A DNA stretch of 64,000 nucleotides from Novacetimonas cocois. GTDB lineage: Bacteria; Pseudomonadota; Alphaproteobacteria; Acetobacterales; Acetobacteraceae. The stretch spans positions 1-64,000 of the forward strand of contig NZ_QEXL01000014.1 in the NCBI RefSeq assembly GCF_003311635.1. The letters run 5' to 3'. Shown one piece after another: positions 10,676 to 19,423 of this stretch. How positions within the stretch are numbered: the first letter of the stretch is position 1; each line of letters begins with the position of its first letter. The position numbers and the translations under genes were made by a program. Under the pieces are notes generated by a model. That model saw nothing but the letters and a program-made list of their open reading frames with translations, made no database searches and had not been told where the DNA came from.

Positions 10676-11379
10676 TCTTGTCCTCTTTGTTTTTTGCACC
10701 AATGTCAGAAACCGGAATTACCGATTGTCACCGTCCGGGCACCTGAGATGTTTCAGAGAGCATCCGAAAAATAATATAGAAATATCATGTGGTTGTGCTT
10801 CGTGGGGCTACAGACGTGGATGAGATCCTGATGGATTGAAATCGACGGCGCACAGTATCGACACGAGGGCCGGGGATACGCAACCCACCCTGATGGATGA
10901 TGCGGTATGGATGCAGGTTGCCTCGGCTCCTTCCGGGGATGCGTCCACTTTGTGGGTCAGCCCTGAAGGACCCCATGCCGGGCGGTTGCGTGAGGTCACG
11001 ATTGTTGCGGGGATATGCGGGCGGCCGTGGAAGCATGCCTGCAGGTCAGGGGGTAGCGGATAGGCCCGTTATAACAGGCACACGGGATGACAGTCTGAAA
11101 AGCGATCAGGGCCGCCGAAGGAAGGCATGGGAAAAGAAAGAAGCGTACGGCTTCGTCGGGTCGCTACGGACCTGACGCCAGACAGGCCTGTCCTGTGGGA
11201 GGTCACCCAAGGGAATGTCTGCTTCCCATATGCGGGGCTTGCGCTGAGCATGGAACCAGCATCTCGATCAGGTCCGAAAAAAGGCGCCTGAGGCCGTCCA
11301 CCTTTTATCAACAGAATCCGGGGATGATGGTACGGTCTTTATAATTCTGATCGTAAAATGAAGCCTGACGGGGGACGAA
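10676..11379. other. 700 bp without a convincing gene
   Basis: Between the divergent starts of mod and the GT32-like gene I found no reading frame with recognisable composition, start site or motif on either strand. The short frames present look random. It may hold the mod promoter and debris of transferred DNA. A TATAAT at 11340-11345, 35 bases before the next gene, is a candidate -10 box without a clear -35. Confidence 0.5.
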
Positions 11380-12072
11380 ATGCTTTTCACATACTGGACG
11401 CATCCGGAAGAAAAAACACCGCCTTCCTGGGATGAGTGGAAGGATGCCTATCCATATTATAAAATATTTGGCGATGATGAAGTTCTTGAGATTATGAATG
11501 ATGAAGAGTTAAAATTCTACTATACAAGAATTACGTTGCCTGCGGCGAAATCTGATATCGCCAGACTTGTCCTCCTGCGCGAATTTGGTGGACTGTATAT
11601 GGACGCCCATACGTGTCCAGCGCGGATGGTCGATCTGGTCCATACGCTTGATTACTCCAATTCATACGAGATGACCCTTTTCGGGAAAAAGTGGGAATTC
11701 AAATATCCCAACGACTTCAACCTGATGAATACCGTTATCCTGTGCCGGAAAAATAGTAACCTTCTGGATTTGTTGTTGGGATTGATCAGGGAAAACCTGA
11801 AAAAACAGTATGAAAAAGAGAAAGCCATAGGTGGGTACGCGGATTATGACATACATTTCGTCACGGGGACGTACTGTTTTGTGTCCATTTTCTTTGACGA
11901 ATCACCGTATCCACCCAGGCTGAAAGAAAAGTTCATCGGCAAAATCAATGTCGACATGCTGGAACGCGCCGATAGTGCGGGATTCCACATCTATAAAAAT
12001 TATACATATCGGAAAGAAAAGTCACATTGGAGCGAACGTCAAAAGGTTGAGACCTTGTTTAATCACGCCTGA
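11380..12072 (+). CDS. GT32-like glycosyltransferase
   Basis: Probable sugar transferase using a nucleotide sugar. The 230-residue protein contains KSDIARLVLLREFGGLYMDA at about residues 59-78, the typical GT32 (Och1/mannosyltransferase-like) signature with a Gly-Gly-x-Tyr-x-Asp end; the metal-binding DxD is represented by MDAHT. It lacks a signal or membrane segment, so it is likely cytosolic or peripheral. Base composition is clearly AT-richer than its neighbours, with many AAA, ATA and TAT codons, suggesting acquisition by transfer. It sits beside two giant glycosyltransferases in the opposite direction, which implies a role in surface polysaccharide or glycan assembly. Donor and acceptor are unknown. 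Confidence 0.75.
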   Translation: MLFTYWTHPEEKTPPSWDEWKDAYPYYKIFGDDEVLEIMNDEELKFYYTRITLPAAKSDIARLVLLREFGGLYMDAHTCPARMVDLVHTLDYSNSYEMTLFGKKWEFKYPNDFNLMNTVILCRKNSNLLDLLLGLIRENLKKQYEKEKAIGGYADYDIHFVTGTYCFVSIFFDESPYPPRLKEKFIGKINVDMLERADSAGFHIYKNYTYRKEKSHWSERQKVETLFNHA

Positions 12073-12273
12073 AAAATATCATGTGCTTTTGGATGTGATG
12101 GAGTTCACTAAGGAACCAAAAGCACGATATTGCGCAATCTGGCAAACAGACTGTCGCAATCGCCTGACATGCCTGCAGGGGGAGGGATATCGCTCTGTCT
12201 CCGGATTGCGGAGCCCGGTTCCATATGGCCGTCGGTACTATCGACCCCTCATGCCGCACGCATGCATCATGTT

Positions 12274-15252
12274 TTACGATGGTTCAGCCACGATGGCATT
12301 CCCCGTTTCCTTCTGTCGTGGCATCAGAATTTCAAGGATCCTGTTCTTGTAATCATCAGGCCGGTTTTCAAGGAATATCCGGTGCAGGGCATTACGGCGC
12401 AGCCGTGTCCACGATTTTTCGTCCGTATAGATCCGGTGCATTTCGCCGGCGAAAGCCATTGGCTGTGTCTGTGGGACGCAGGCAAGGTCGGAGCCAGCTT
12501 CCCACCCGACCTGTTCGGAAAGCAGATCCGTGGCGACAATCGGAAGGCCGTGGGCGGCGGCTTCATGGAGTTTGTACGGTATTCCCGCCGCGAAACGCGA
12601 GGGGGCGATGAAAACGCGATGTGTTTCGTATAGGGAAGCAAGGTCGGAGACTGCCCCCAGCAGTTCGAAACGGGGATGCGTCAGGATCCGTGACAGATCG
12701 ATGTCCGTGCCGAGATACCCCGCGACCCGGATACGGATATCCGTCGGCAGGAAATTATCCAGATACGGCACCACATGGTCATTCAGCCATGCCAGCGCGT
12801 CCCAGTTGGGGGATTCCAGATTCTGGATGGCACCGACAAAAAGAAAATGCCTGCGTTCCGTAAAGGAAAGCCCCCCGGGACGGGGTGTTTTCATGTGGCC
12901 GAGGACAAACACATCCTGCCGGGTAATTGACGATATGAGGTCTGCCTCCATCTTGCGAACCGCAACAAAACGATCCACGAAATCGGTGGCATGAAATTCA
13001 TGCCGTAACATGTCCGCCTGCGCGGGAATGTCCGCCTCTTCCATGATGCGCATGCGACCGTGCTGGCGCAGCGTTGCGATGGCTTCCGTGTCCAGAATGA
13101 TCCTGCATCCCGTCAGGTCCGGCTGGCATGCATTGATGACGGGTCGAAGACGCGCTGCATTATGAATCCTGCCGATCCATATGACATCGTAATAGCCACT
13201 GCGCGCGCGAAGAAATGCCTCCAGTTCCCCGAGGCCCCGGTCCCAGATGATTTCCGCCCGATCGGGAAAGTCGCGATAACGTTCCATGGGGGCCGATCGT
13301 GGCGGAAAAATCGGATAAACCGTTACGTGCAGACCCAGCCCATCCACCATCGCATGTACGATATCGTTGGACCGTGGGAAGCCCGCCCCGATATGGGGCT
13401 GTGGCAGGTAATCCTCGATAAACAGCACGCGTTTCTGTTCCCGCCGGCTGGAGCGTGCCCTGATGAGGTTTTGCCCGGTTTTTTCGTATCTGGTTGCGAC
13501 ATATTCCCGGTTCTTATGAAAAAACTTTCCGATGTTGCGACCGATCACCGCATCGATATTTCCCTGATTCCCACTACCGAATTCATAATGAAGAATGACA
13601 ACGTCCGGGTCATAGACGATATCGTATCCACGTTCGCGTATCTGAACGCATAAATCCGTTTCTTCATAATATGCAGGGGAGAAGAGAGGATCAAAGCCGC
13701 CGATTTCCTTGACGATCTCCGTGCGCAGCATAAGGAATGCGCCAGAACAGAAATCAACCGAACGCACGAAATTCGCTTCTGGCAGGTGGGGGGACGCATC
13801 CCGCAGATACCCCGATGTCGTGCCGTCATTCCAGATGATGCTGCCTGCTTCCTGCAGGACGCCTGTCGTGCGCACCAGCTTCGCGCCGACCGCCCCGGTA
13901 CGTTCTTCAAGGCGCAGACGACGCAGGGCCGCGTCAATTGCGCCCGGCATAAGCTCCACATCGTTATTCAGGAACAGGACGTAAGGGGCCGCGACCTTGT
14001 CCAGACCAAGATTGGATCCGATAAGGAAACCGGAATTTTCCGGCAGCTGAAGGACCTCGATCCCCATGACATGGTCTTCGATCCGGGTGGTTTCATCCGT
14101 GGAGGCGCCATCGACAAGAATAAGCTGGATCGCCCCCGGATACGTGGCGCGCAGGGACGCAAGTACCGTCATGGTGAACGCGAACTGGTCATGGACAACC
14201 ATGACGACACTCAGATCCGGCACATCACATGAAAAATCCAGTGATGTGTTCAGGATTGCCGATGTGCGGACCTCTGCCAGATGGCGATATGCGCGCTTGC
14301 ATATCAGTTCGGGATTCCTGTCCTGATTTTCTGATTCCGGAAGTTTCCCGTACAGGACTGCATACGCGGCAAAAGGGCTTGGGTAACGGGATTTCCCGAT
14401 GGCATCCGTGATGGCAGGGTCCGTGGCATATGTTTCCAGATCGACCTTGGGGCTGGGCCGCCTGAACTCATATTGTCCGTATTTCACGAAATGTTCGTAA
14501 GTATTCCTGTAATATCCGTCATGGACGACAGTTTCCACGTCCGGGTTGGTCCGGGCATAGAATTTCTCGCTGAAAAACGGATTGGGATCAAAAGCGGTTG
14601 GTGTCTGATTGATCAGGTAATGTCGTAACGGATGCTGCCACGCATCCATATGTTCCGAAACCTCGGGGTAGGCCCTGATATACCAGGCCGGGTCGAAATA
14701 CGGCGATGTCCGGCGATCGATGCAGCCAGGATCCATGAAGTTTTCAAGGAATGCGACAAAAACCCCCTTGTCCCGGTCGTAAAGGAAGTCCGGATTTTCG
14801 CGCAGGAACAGTTTTATGGAATAAAACAGCGAAGCATCACGCCCTTCCTGCGCGCCATAACGCAGGTAATGATCATATCCGTTACGCAATCCATGCGGTG
14901 CCAGTTCCTCGCACGACATGCAGAGTTCCGTCTGGCAGTAGAATTTTTCATCGAAAAAGCAGTTCGGATTGCGATCCCTGAAGCCGGTTGCGCAATAATG
15001 TTCGAATCCGGACCTGAATTCGCCCGAACCAATCAGGAGAAGAATGTCAGGATAGACCGCCCTGTACCAGTCCTCGTCAAAGAACATGTTGGGGGAATGT
15101 CCAAGACTTTCACCAAATTCCCTGTAAAAATCGAATATTTCCCCGTCATGATGAATGCCGAGGAGGCCGGGGACAAAGGCATAACGTTTTTTGTACCATG
15201 CCGCGTCAAAGCACGACCAGTCAGGTTTCAAATCGGAATTTTCAGCGGACAT
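12274..15252 (-). CDS. Giant bifunctional glycosyltransferase with repeats
   Basis: A 992-residue protein in three parts. Residues 15-265 hold degenerate repeats of the form F-D-x-x-W-Y ... Y-P-D-V ... H-Y-x-x-x-G (FDAAWY, FDEDWYRAVYPDI, FDEKFY, FDPAWYIRAYPEV, FSEKFYARTNPDV). Residues 345-600 are a GT-A family 2 glycosyltransferase (DLSVVMVVHDQ, LVDGASTDET, and the acid pair in FLNNDVEL near 427-434). The last 200 residues resemble a GT-B family 4 domain (HFLFVGAIQN ... RVFIAPSRFAAGIPYKLHEA). This architecture is common in polysaccharide or glycoprotein glycosylation loci. It lies 25 bases downstream of the other giant glycosyltransferase and is probably in its operon. Substrates cannot be read from sequence. 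Confidence 0.8.
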   Translation of the reverse strand: MSAENSDLKPDWSCFDAAWYKKRYAFVPGLLGIHHDGEIFDFYREFGESLGHSPNMFFDEDWYRAVYPDILLLIGSGEFRSGFEHYCATGFRDRNPNCFFDEKFYCQTELCMSCEELAPHGLRNGYDHYLRYGAQEGRDASLFYSIKLFLRENPDFLYDRDKGVFVAFLENFMDPGCIDRRTSPYFDPAWYIRAYPEVSEHMDAWQHPLRHYLINQTPTAFDPNPFFSEKFYARTNPDVETVVHDGYYRNTYEHFVKYGQYEFRRPSPKVDLETYATDPAITDAIGKSRYPSPFAAYAVLYGKLPESENQDRNPELICKRAYRHLAEVRTSAILNTSLDFSCDVPDLSVVMVVHDQFAFTMTVLASLRATYPGAIQLILVDGASTDETTRIEDHVMGIEVLQLPENSGFLIGSNLGLDKVAAPYVLFLNNDVELMPGAIDAALRRLRLEERTGAVGAKLVRTTGVLQEAGSIIWNDGTTSGYLRDASPHLPEANFVRSVDFCSGAFLMLRTEIVKEIGGFDPLFSPAYYEETDLCVQIRERGYDIVYDPDVVILHYEFGSGNQGNIDAVIGRNIGKFFHKNREYVATRYEKTGQNLIRARSSRREQKRVLFIEDYLPQPHIGAGFPRSNDIVHAMVDGLGLHVTVYPIFPPRSAPMERYRDFPDRAEIIWDRGLGELEAFLRARSGYYDVIWIGRIHNAARLRPVINACQPDLTGCRIILDTEAIATLRQHGRMRIMEEADIPAQADMLRHEFHATDFVDRFVAVRKMEADLISSITRQDVFVLGHMKTPRPGGLSFTERRHFLFVGAIQNLESPNWDALAWLNDHVVPYLDNFLPTDIRIRVAGYLGTDIDLSRILTHPRFELLGAVSDLASLYETHRVFIAPSRFAAGIPYKLHEAAAHGLPIVATDLLSEQVGWEAGSDLACVPQTQPMAFAGEMHRIYTDEKSWTRLRRNALHRIFLENRPDDYKNRILEILMPRQKETGNAIVAEPS

Positions 15253-15277
15253 GGTCAGTACCCATCGCCATATATTA

Positions 15278-18200
15278 TCATTGCCGCGCCCCGAACTGGG
15301 CCGGGTTCATCAGCACTGCGGCAAGGGACGCGACCGGAAGATGAAGCGGCACAACCAGCCCCCCGCCTGCGGTCCGGATGCGTTCGGCAGGGGCCCCGAT
15401 GTCGAATGTCACCACGGGCATTTTCTGACGCCAGAATTCGGTCAGCACATAGGACCAGGTTTCAGGCCATAAGGCCGGAAGGAAGCCCCAGTCGCAATTC
15501 TGCGCCTGAACCAGTGATGTCAGTTCGCCCTCGCCATAACGGCCAGTAATGGTGACAACGCCTGTTTCAAGAAGCCGGTGATCGTCGCATGTAAAACCGA
15601 CAATCGAAAAACGGAGCGGCAATCCGGCGGATGCGACATGCCGCGCCAGTTTCAGGAGGATATTATATCCTTTTTCAATGCTGATCGCACCGATCAGCAG
15701 GACACGCCTGACATCTTGACTGTCCTTTTCCCTGAAAACGACATCCTGTGTCGTAACCGGTGGCTCCCATTGGCCCGGAACCGTGGGTACGTTGATATGG
15801 CGCCGGTACCGTGTTGCCACGTCATCGCATGACGTGATCACGGCAACTGCCCGCTGGAAAATATCGGCGCTTAACTCACGCAGCCGGGGCAGCGTGGTGT
15901 CGTCATCATTGGCCGTGCCACGATCCATGATGCAGGACTGACAGACATCCGCTTCGGGTTCGCCGCAATAGACATCGTTGTAGGACACAAGGGTAATCTG
16001 GGGACAGAACCAGGAATAATCATGAATATATATGCAATATTCAATCCCGAAGAGGGATATCCAGTGGATGTCCCGGATCCCCGCGCCGATATAGCTGTGG
16101 ATTTCCATCCTGTCGCAGTTGAGGTTCAGGAGAAAATCCCGCAGTTCCGACCCGCGTCTTGAAAGAAGGATATTGGGATAATCCTCCATAAGGTAGGGCA
16201 CGATTTTCCAGCGTGGATAGGCATCTTCCGTCGCGGCGGGACAGGGCGAGATCACAAGGGGGACAAACCCCTCCTCCGAAAGGGCAAGGGCACGTTCCTG
16301 CACGAAGCGGTGGACGCCCCCTTCACGATCATGGGTCACCAGCGCGACGCAGCGATGCGGTCCGACGGCCTGTGACAGGCGGCGGATGTCCATATCCCGC
16401 CGGAATTCCCCCAAGGGATCGTGTTTCTGCCATTCATTGACCAGACGGTGATAACCCGGATGAAGCCCGTCGAGCAGTTCCAGATTCCGCCGGATCAGAT
16501 CGCCCTTGAACGCGCTGAAGGACTGTCCTTCCGCATGGCCGATGAATGTGCCGAGACAGACAACATGGCGCCATCCCAGGGAGGCGGCGCGCCGGCTGAA
16601 ATCGTTTTCCTCGCCATAGCCCTGCGCGAAGACGTCTTCACGCAGGACCCCGGTCTGATGCAGGCATTCCGCGCGGATATACATGCAGAACCCATGCGCC
16701 GTCGGAACCTCCACGATCCTGCTGCTGTCCATTTCCGCGAGAAGCGAAGACATCTCGACAACTTCGTCATAGGAAGGAATGGGATTGTTGCCGTCATTGC
16801 GGGGATAGCTGAAAATTGTCGCGGCATTGGACAGGGGGGTCGCCGTGCCGATGTCGGGCTGGCGGTAAACGCTTTCCTGCAGCCTGCCGATCCAGCCGGG
16901 GGGCAGGATCGTATCGCTGTTGAGCAGGATCGCGTCCTCGTCCCGGCGCACCTGCCGCAGGCCACGATTGGCGGAACAGGTAAAGCCCCGGTTCCGTTCG
17001 TTGCTGATGATTGCAATGCCTTCCTGATCCTCGAATGTTCCGAGGAAATCCACGATGCGTGGGTCAGGCGAAAAATCATTGATGACGACGATACGGTCCG
17101 TGGGACGACGCCACCGAAGGGCAAGTTCAATACATTCCCTGGTAACCTCGTACCCCTTATAGACAGGAATGATGACGGCGACAGGCCGGGTGGCGGGTCC
17201 TGTCCCTGCCGGGACTTCCGGTTCCCTGAAATCCGGCGTGTACAGCGCGGGAAAGGGCTGGTTGAAGGTGGGCAGGGGCGTTTTTGTGGGACAGGCGCTG
17301 GGAAACTTCGTCGCGACCCATTGTGCCTGCGCGCGTGCATATCTGGCCCCGGCAAGGGCATCGAGGGGACTTCCGTAAAACTCCTGCCCGAAGCGGTCGG
17401 TCACGCGCACGGCCGGCGTCTGTGACCCGCGCAGGTCATCCCATTTGATCAGGAACGGTGTCCGGGCCTTTTCAACGACCAGACTGTCGGGAATGTTCCT
17501 TGATACCGTCGCATCAAGGATAGGCGTGTTGTCCGCGACCGAATGCACCCGGACATGGTCATCCGCCGCAAGGTTGTTGGGATAGCGGCACCAGCCTTTC
17601 AGCCCTTCGGCACTGCCTTCGACAAATCCCTCGCAGCGCCAGATCGCCCTGCTGTCGATGCCACTGCCGAGCATGTCCCGGCCGTCATGAAGAAGGTGGA
17701 TTTTGGGAAGGTGGGCCGGAAGCGTGAAACCCTCGATCCCGTAAAGGTTGAACCCCCGGACAGACCCCATTGGCCGGAGTGTCGGGGCATATTCCGCTTC
17801 ATCATCGCGCAGGATGATGTCGGTGCCCCTGCCGTCCCTGATGCCCAGCACAGGTTGCCCGTCCGGCAGCATCGCGCACCAGCCGACACAGCGGTTTGCA
17901 TCGCAGATGGCGCTGAAAACATGGAACGCCACGTCGTCAAAGATGACGGCGACTTCCCGCAGGAACGCGCGCAGTTCGGTAAAGGCGCGGTCATTCGCCC
18001 CAAACCACAGGCGCGTCAGCAACAGGAAGAAACGCGCGGTTGGCGAAATGACGAGCGAGGACAGCAACTCGAACGGTTCGGATGCACGCGGTTCGCCAAT
18101 CGCCAGACGGCAGAGCCCGATACCCAGCATGATATCATGCGCGCTGGGATACGAACGCTGGAGATATTCAAGCCGTCCCAGAACATGCGGGAAATCATCA

Positions 18201-18298
18201 GGAATGTTCTGAAGCTCATCATATTGCGAGATCAGGAAAGCAATATAGTGCCGTGTGGATCTTATTATAAATGCACCTATATCTTCATCCATTCTCAC
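15278..18298 (-). CDS. Giant bifunctional glycosyltransferase
   Basis: A 1006-residue protein. The N-terminal 370 residues have no family I recognise. A GT2 domain begins near residue 373 (PVAVIIPVYKGYEVTREC), with NERNRGFTCSANRGL, the acid pair in LLNSDTILP, and the acceptor-side YGEENDFSRRA. From about 866 on there is a GT4-like GT-B domain (RRVLLIGAISIEKGYNILLK). A Cys-rich patch in between (CGEPEADVCQSC) may bind metal. The start is GTG at 18298 with AAGG upstream; ATG at 18292 is also possible. Probably one operon with the 12274-15252 gene, acting in sequence on one glycan. Confidence 0.78.
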   Translation of the reverse strand: MRMDEDIGAFIIRSTRHYIAFLISQYDELQNIPDDFPHVLGRLEYLQRSYPSAHDIMLGIGLCRLAIGEPRASEPFELLSSLVISPTARFFLLLTRLWFGANDRAFTELRAFLREVAVIFDDVAFHVFSAICDANRCVGWCAMLPDGQPVLGIRDGRGTDIILRDDEAEYAPTLRPMGSVRGFNLYGIEGFTLPAHLPKIHLLHDGRDMLGSGIDSRAIWRCEGFVEGSAEGLKGWCRYPNNLAADDHVRVHSVADNTPILDATVSRNIPDSLVVEKARTPFLIKWDDLRGSQTPAVRVTDRFGQEFYGSPLDALAGARYARAQAQWVATKFPSACPTKTPLPTFNQPFPALYTPDFREPEVPAGTGPATRPVAVIIPVYKGYEVTRECIELALRWRRPTDRIVVINDFSPDPRIVDFLGTFEDQEGIAIISNERNRGFTCSANRGLRQVRRDEDAILLNSDTILPPGWIGRLQESVYRQPDIGTATPLSNAATIFSYPRNDGNNPIPSYDEVVEMSSLLAEMDSSRIVEVPTAHGFCMYIRAECLHQTGVLREDVFAQGYGEENDFSRRAASLGWRHVVCLGTFIGHAEGQSFSAFKGDLIRRNLELLDGLHPGYHRLVNEWQKHDPLGEFRRDMDIRRLSQAVGPHRCVALVTHDREGGVHRFVQERALALSEEGFVPLVISPCPAATEDAYPRWKIVPYLMEDYPNILLSRRGSELRDFLLNLNCDRMEIHSYIGAGIRDIHWISLFGIEYCIYIHDYSWFCPQITLVSYNDVYCGEPEADVCQSCIMDRGTANDDDTTLPRLRELSADIFQRAVAVITSCDDVATRYRRHINVPTVPGQWEPPVTTQDVVFREKDSQDVRRVLLIGAISIEKGYNILLKLARHVASAGLPLRFSIVGFTCDDHRLLETGVVTITGRYGEGELTSLVQAQNCDWGFLPALWPETWSYVLTEFWRQKMPVVTFDIGAPAERIRTAGGGLVVPLHLPVASLAAVLMNPAQFGARQ

Positions 18299-18350
18299 AG
18301 GCGACCTTACGACAGGAATAAAAAATCAATGCTGGGATGGGGATGTTTTC

Positions 18351-18788
18351 TTAATCGTTCCGTTTTGTGTTGTCCGGCGACAGAAAGGCACGCCACGTAT
18401 CATATATGGCGACGAACGCCTTTGACGGCGCCCTGAATTCGGCGCGTCCGACCATCTGCCAGTGATCCTTGCCACTGACCCAGTCGCCACGGCGGACGGA
18501 GGCCGCTACGTCAGGGTTGTTCTTGAGATACCATTTTTCATCGAATTCGCTGCCGCCGGTGTCCCGTCCTTCGAAAAAACCGACATTGACGAAGTGATCC
18601 TCGCTGCTGTCCAGTTCGCCCCGATGGATTGCCGCGTCCACATCCGGGTTGGCAGCCAGATAGGCCTGCTCGTCAAAGGGAAGGGACCTCAGATATCCCG
18701 AAAGCAGCAGTCGGAAAAGTTTCCTTGATATGACGACGTTTTCCCTGTCGTCCTCCACGAACTGCGAAATGATGGAATATGGCAACAT
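18351..18788 (-). CDS. Small Tyr-Asn-Pro-Asp-Val repeat protein
   Basis: A 145-residue protein with no catalytic domain that I can see. It holds two copies of the repeat also found in the giant glycosyltransferase at 12274-15252: FDEQAYLAANPDVDAAIHRG...HFVNVGFFEGR and FDEKWYLKNNPDVAASVRRG...HWQMVGRAEFR. It lies 52 bases upstream of the 15278-18298 gene on the same strand, probably first in that operon. Such repeats could bind a shared partner or glycan, but this is speculation. The ATG at 18788 is preferred over a TTG at 18800, which overlaps the likely ribosome site. It may be the detached N-terminal module of a glycosyltransferase. Confidence 0.65.
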   Translation of the reverse strand: MLPYSIISQFVEDDRENVVISRKLFRLLLSGYLRSLPFDEQAYLAANPDVDAAIHRGELDSSEDHFVNVGFFEGRDTGGSEFDEKWYLKNNPDVAASVRRGDWVSGKDHWQMVGRAEFRAPSKAFVAIYDTWRAFLSPDNTKRND

Positions 18789-18980
18789 GACAACGATCAA
18801 CCTTGCAGAGAAATTGGCTAATAGTTAATGGAACACTAACTAAACAGGCACATTCTATATCTACAGGGTAAACATGAACGGTTAAGGAGACATAAATACG
18901 CCAAAAGCGTGGTCTCATGATTTTCAGTCATGGCATATGTTACTGCCATATTAATGGCAGTAGGGTTGTTTTCCGGGGAG

Positions 18981-19019
18981 GGATAATAATGGCTGACCCA
19001 GACCATGTTTTTATTATCC
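18981..19019. repeat. Inverted repeat GGATAATAA/TTATTATCC
   Basis: A perfect 9-base inverted repeat (18981-18989 and 19011-19019) with a 21-base loop that contains a further TGG/CCA pairing. It is not followed by a T-run. It could be a terminator-like hairpin 3' of the tRNA or an operator for the repeat-protein operon; the sequence does not decide. Confidence 0.4.
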
Positions 19020-19031
19020 TCTCACCATAAG

Positions 19032-19112
19032 AAAGTTTTTGGCGAAGCTTTTTTCAAAAAGCTTCAGAAAGAAAGCCGCCTTTTTGGAAAAAGGCGGCGC
19101 CCAAAAACGTTT
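19032..19112 (-). repeat. Dispersed intergenic repeat, full copy
   Basis: Reverse-orientation copy with both hairpins (GAAGCTTTTTTCAAAAAGCTTC and GCCGCCTTTTTGGAAAAAGGCGGC) and slightly degenerate outer arms. It lies downstream (3') of tRNA-Arg on the minus strand. Confidence 0.88.
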
Positions 19113-19291
19113 AATACTTATCTATGAATTATTTTCAGGCAGTCTTTGGAAAAACGCCACGGATGCCTGTCCGGACGACATGTAAGGGATTGCGCCAGCG
19201 TACGGTCATGCATGCGCCCAGACACGCAAAAACCCACAGCCAGAGTTTTGCAACCCCTGATCCGACAGCCATCATGTTTTTTGAGAAGTGG

Positions 19292-19365
19292 CGCACCCGA
19301 AAGGACTCGAACCTCTAACCCCCAGATTCGTAGTCTGGTGCTCTATCCAGTTGAGCTACGGGTGC
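19292..19365 (-). tRNA. tRNA-Arg (anticodon ACG)
   Basis: On the minus strand a full cloverleaf can be drawn. The acceptor stem is GCACCCG/CGGGTGC and the D arm GCTC-AACTGGATA-GAGC. The anticodon arm is CCAGA-CTACGAA-TCTGG with anticodon ACG (to become ICG by A34 deamination), and the T arm is AGAGG-TTCGAGT-CCTTT. The length is 74 bases with discriminator G; the 3' CCA is not encoded. It would decode CGU, CGC and CGA. No integrase gene or att duplication was seen beside it. Confidence 0.95.
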
Positions 19366-19423
19366 GCTGTGAGGCGGCTTTTAACCCGCCCCGTTGGCGT
19401 CGGCAACCCCCTTTTTTCATTTT

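Larger units (their letters stand above)
18789..19291. other. Intergenic region 3' of tRNA-Arg
   Basis: About 500 bases without a gene. It holds the AT-rich upstream region of the repeat-protein gene, an inverted repeat at 18981-19019, and a copy of the dispersed element at 19032-19112. Nothing was recognised at 19113-19291. Confidence 0.55.

Noticed and set aside
11069-11311. 80-codon frame upstream of the GT32-like gene
   Set aside because: No ribosome site, no motif and random-looking composition.
19292-19365. tRNA-Arg as the attachment site of a genomic island
   Set aside because: No integrase gene and no duplicated tRNA 3' end were seen in the window.
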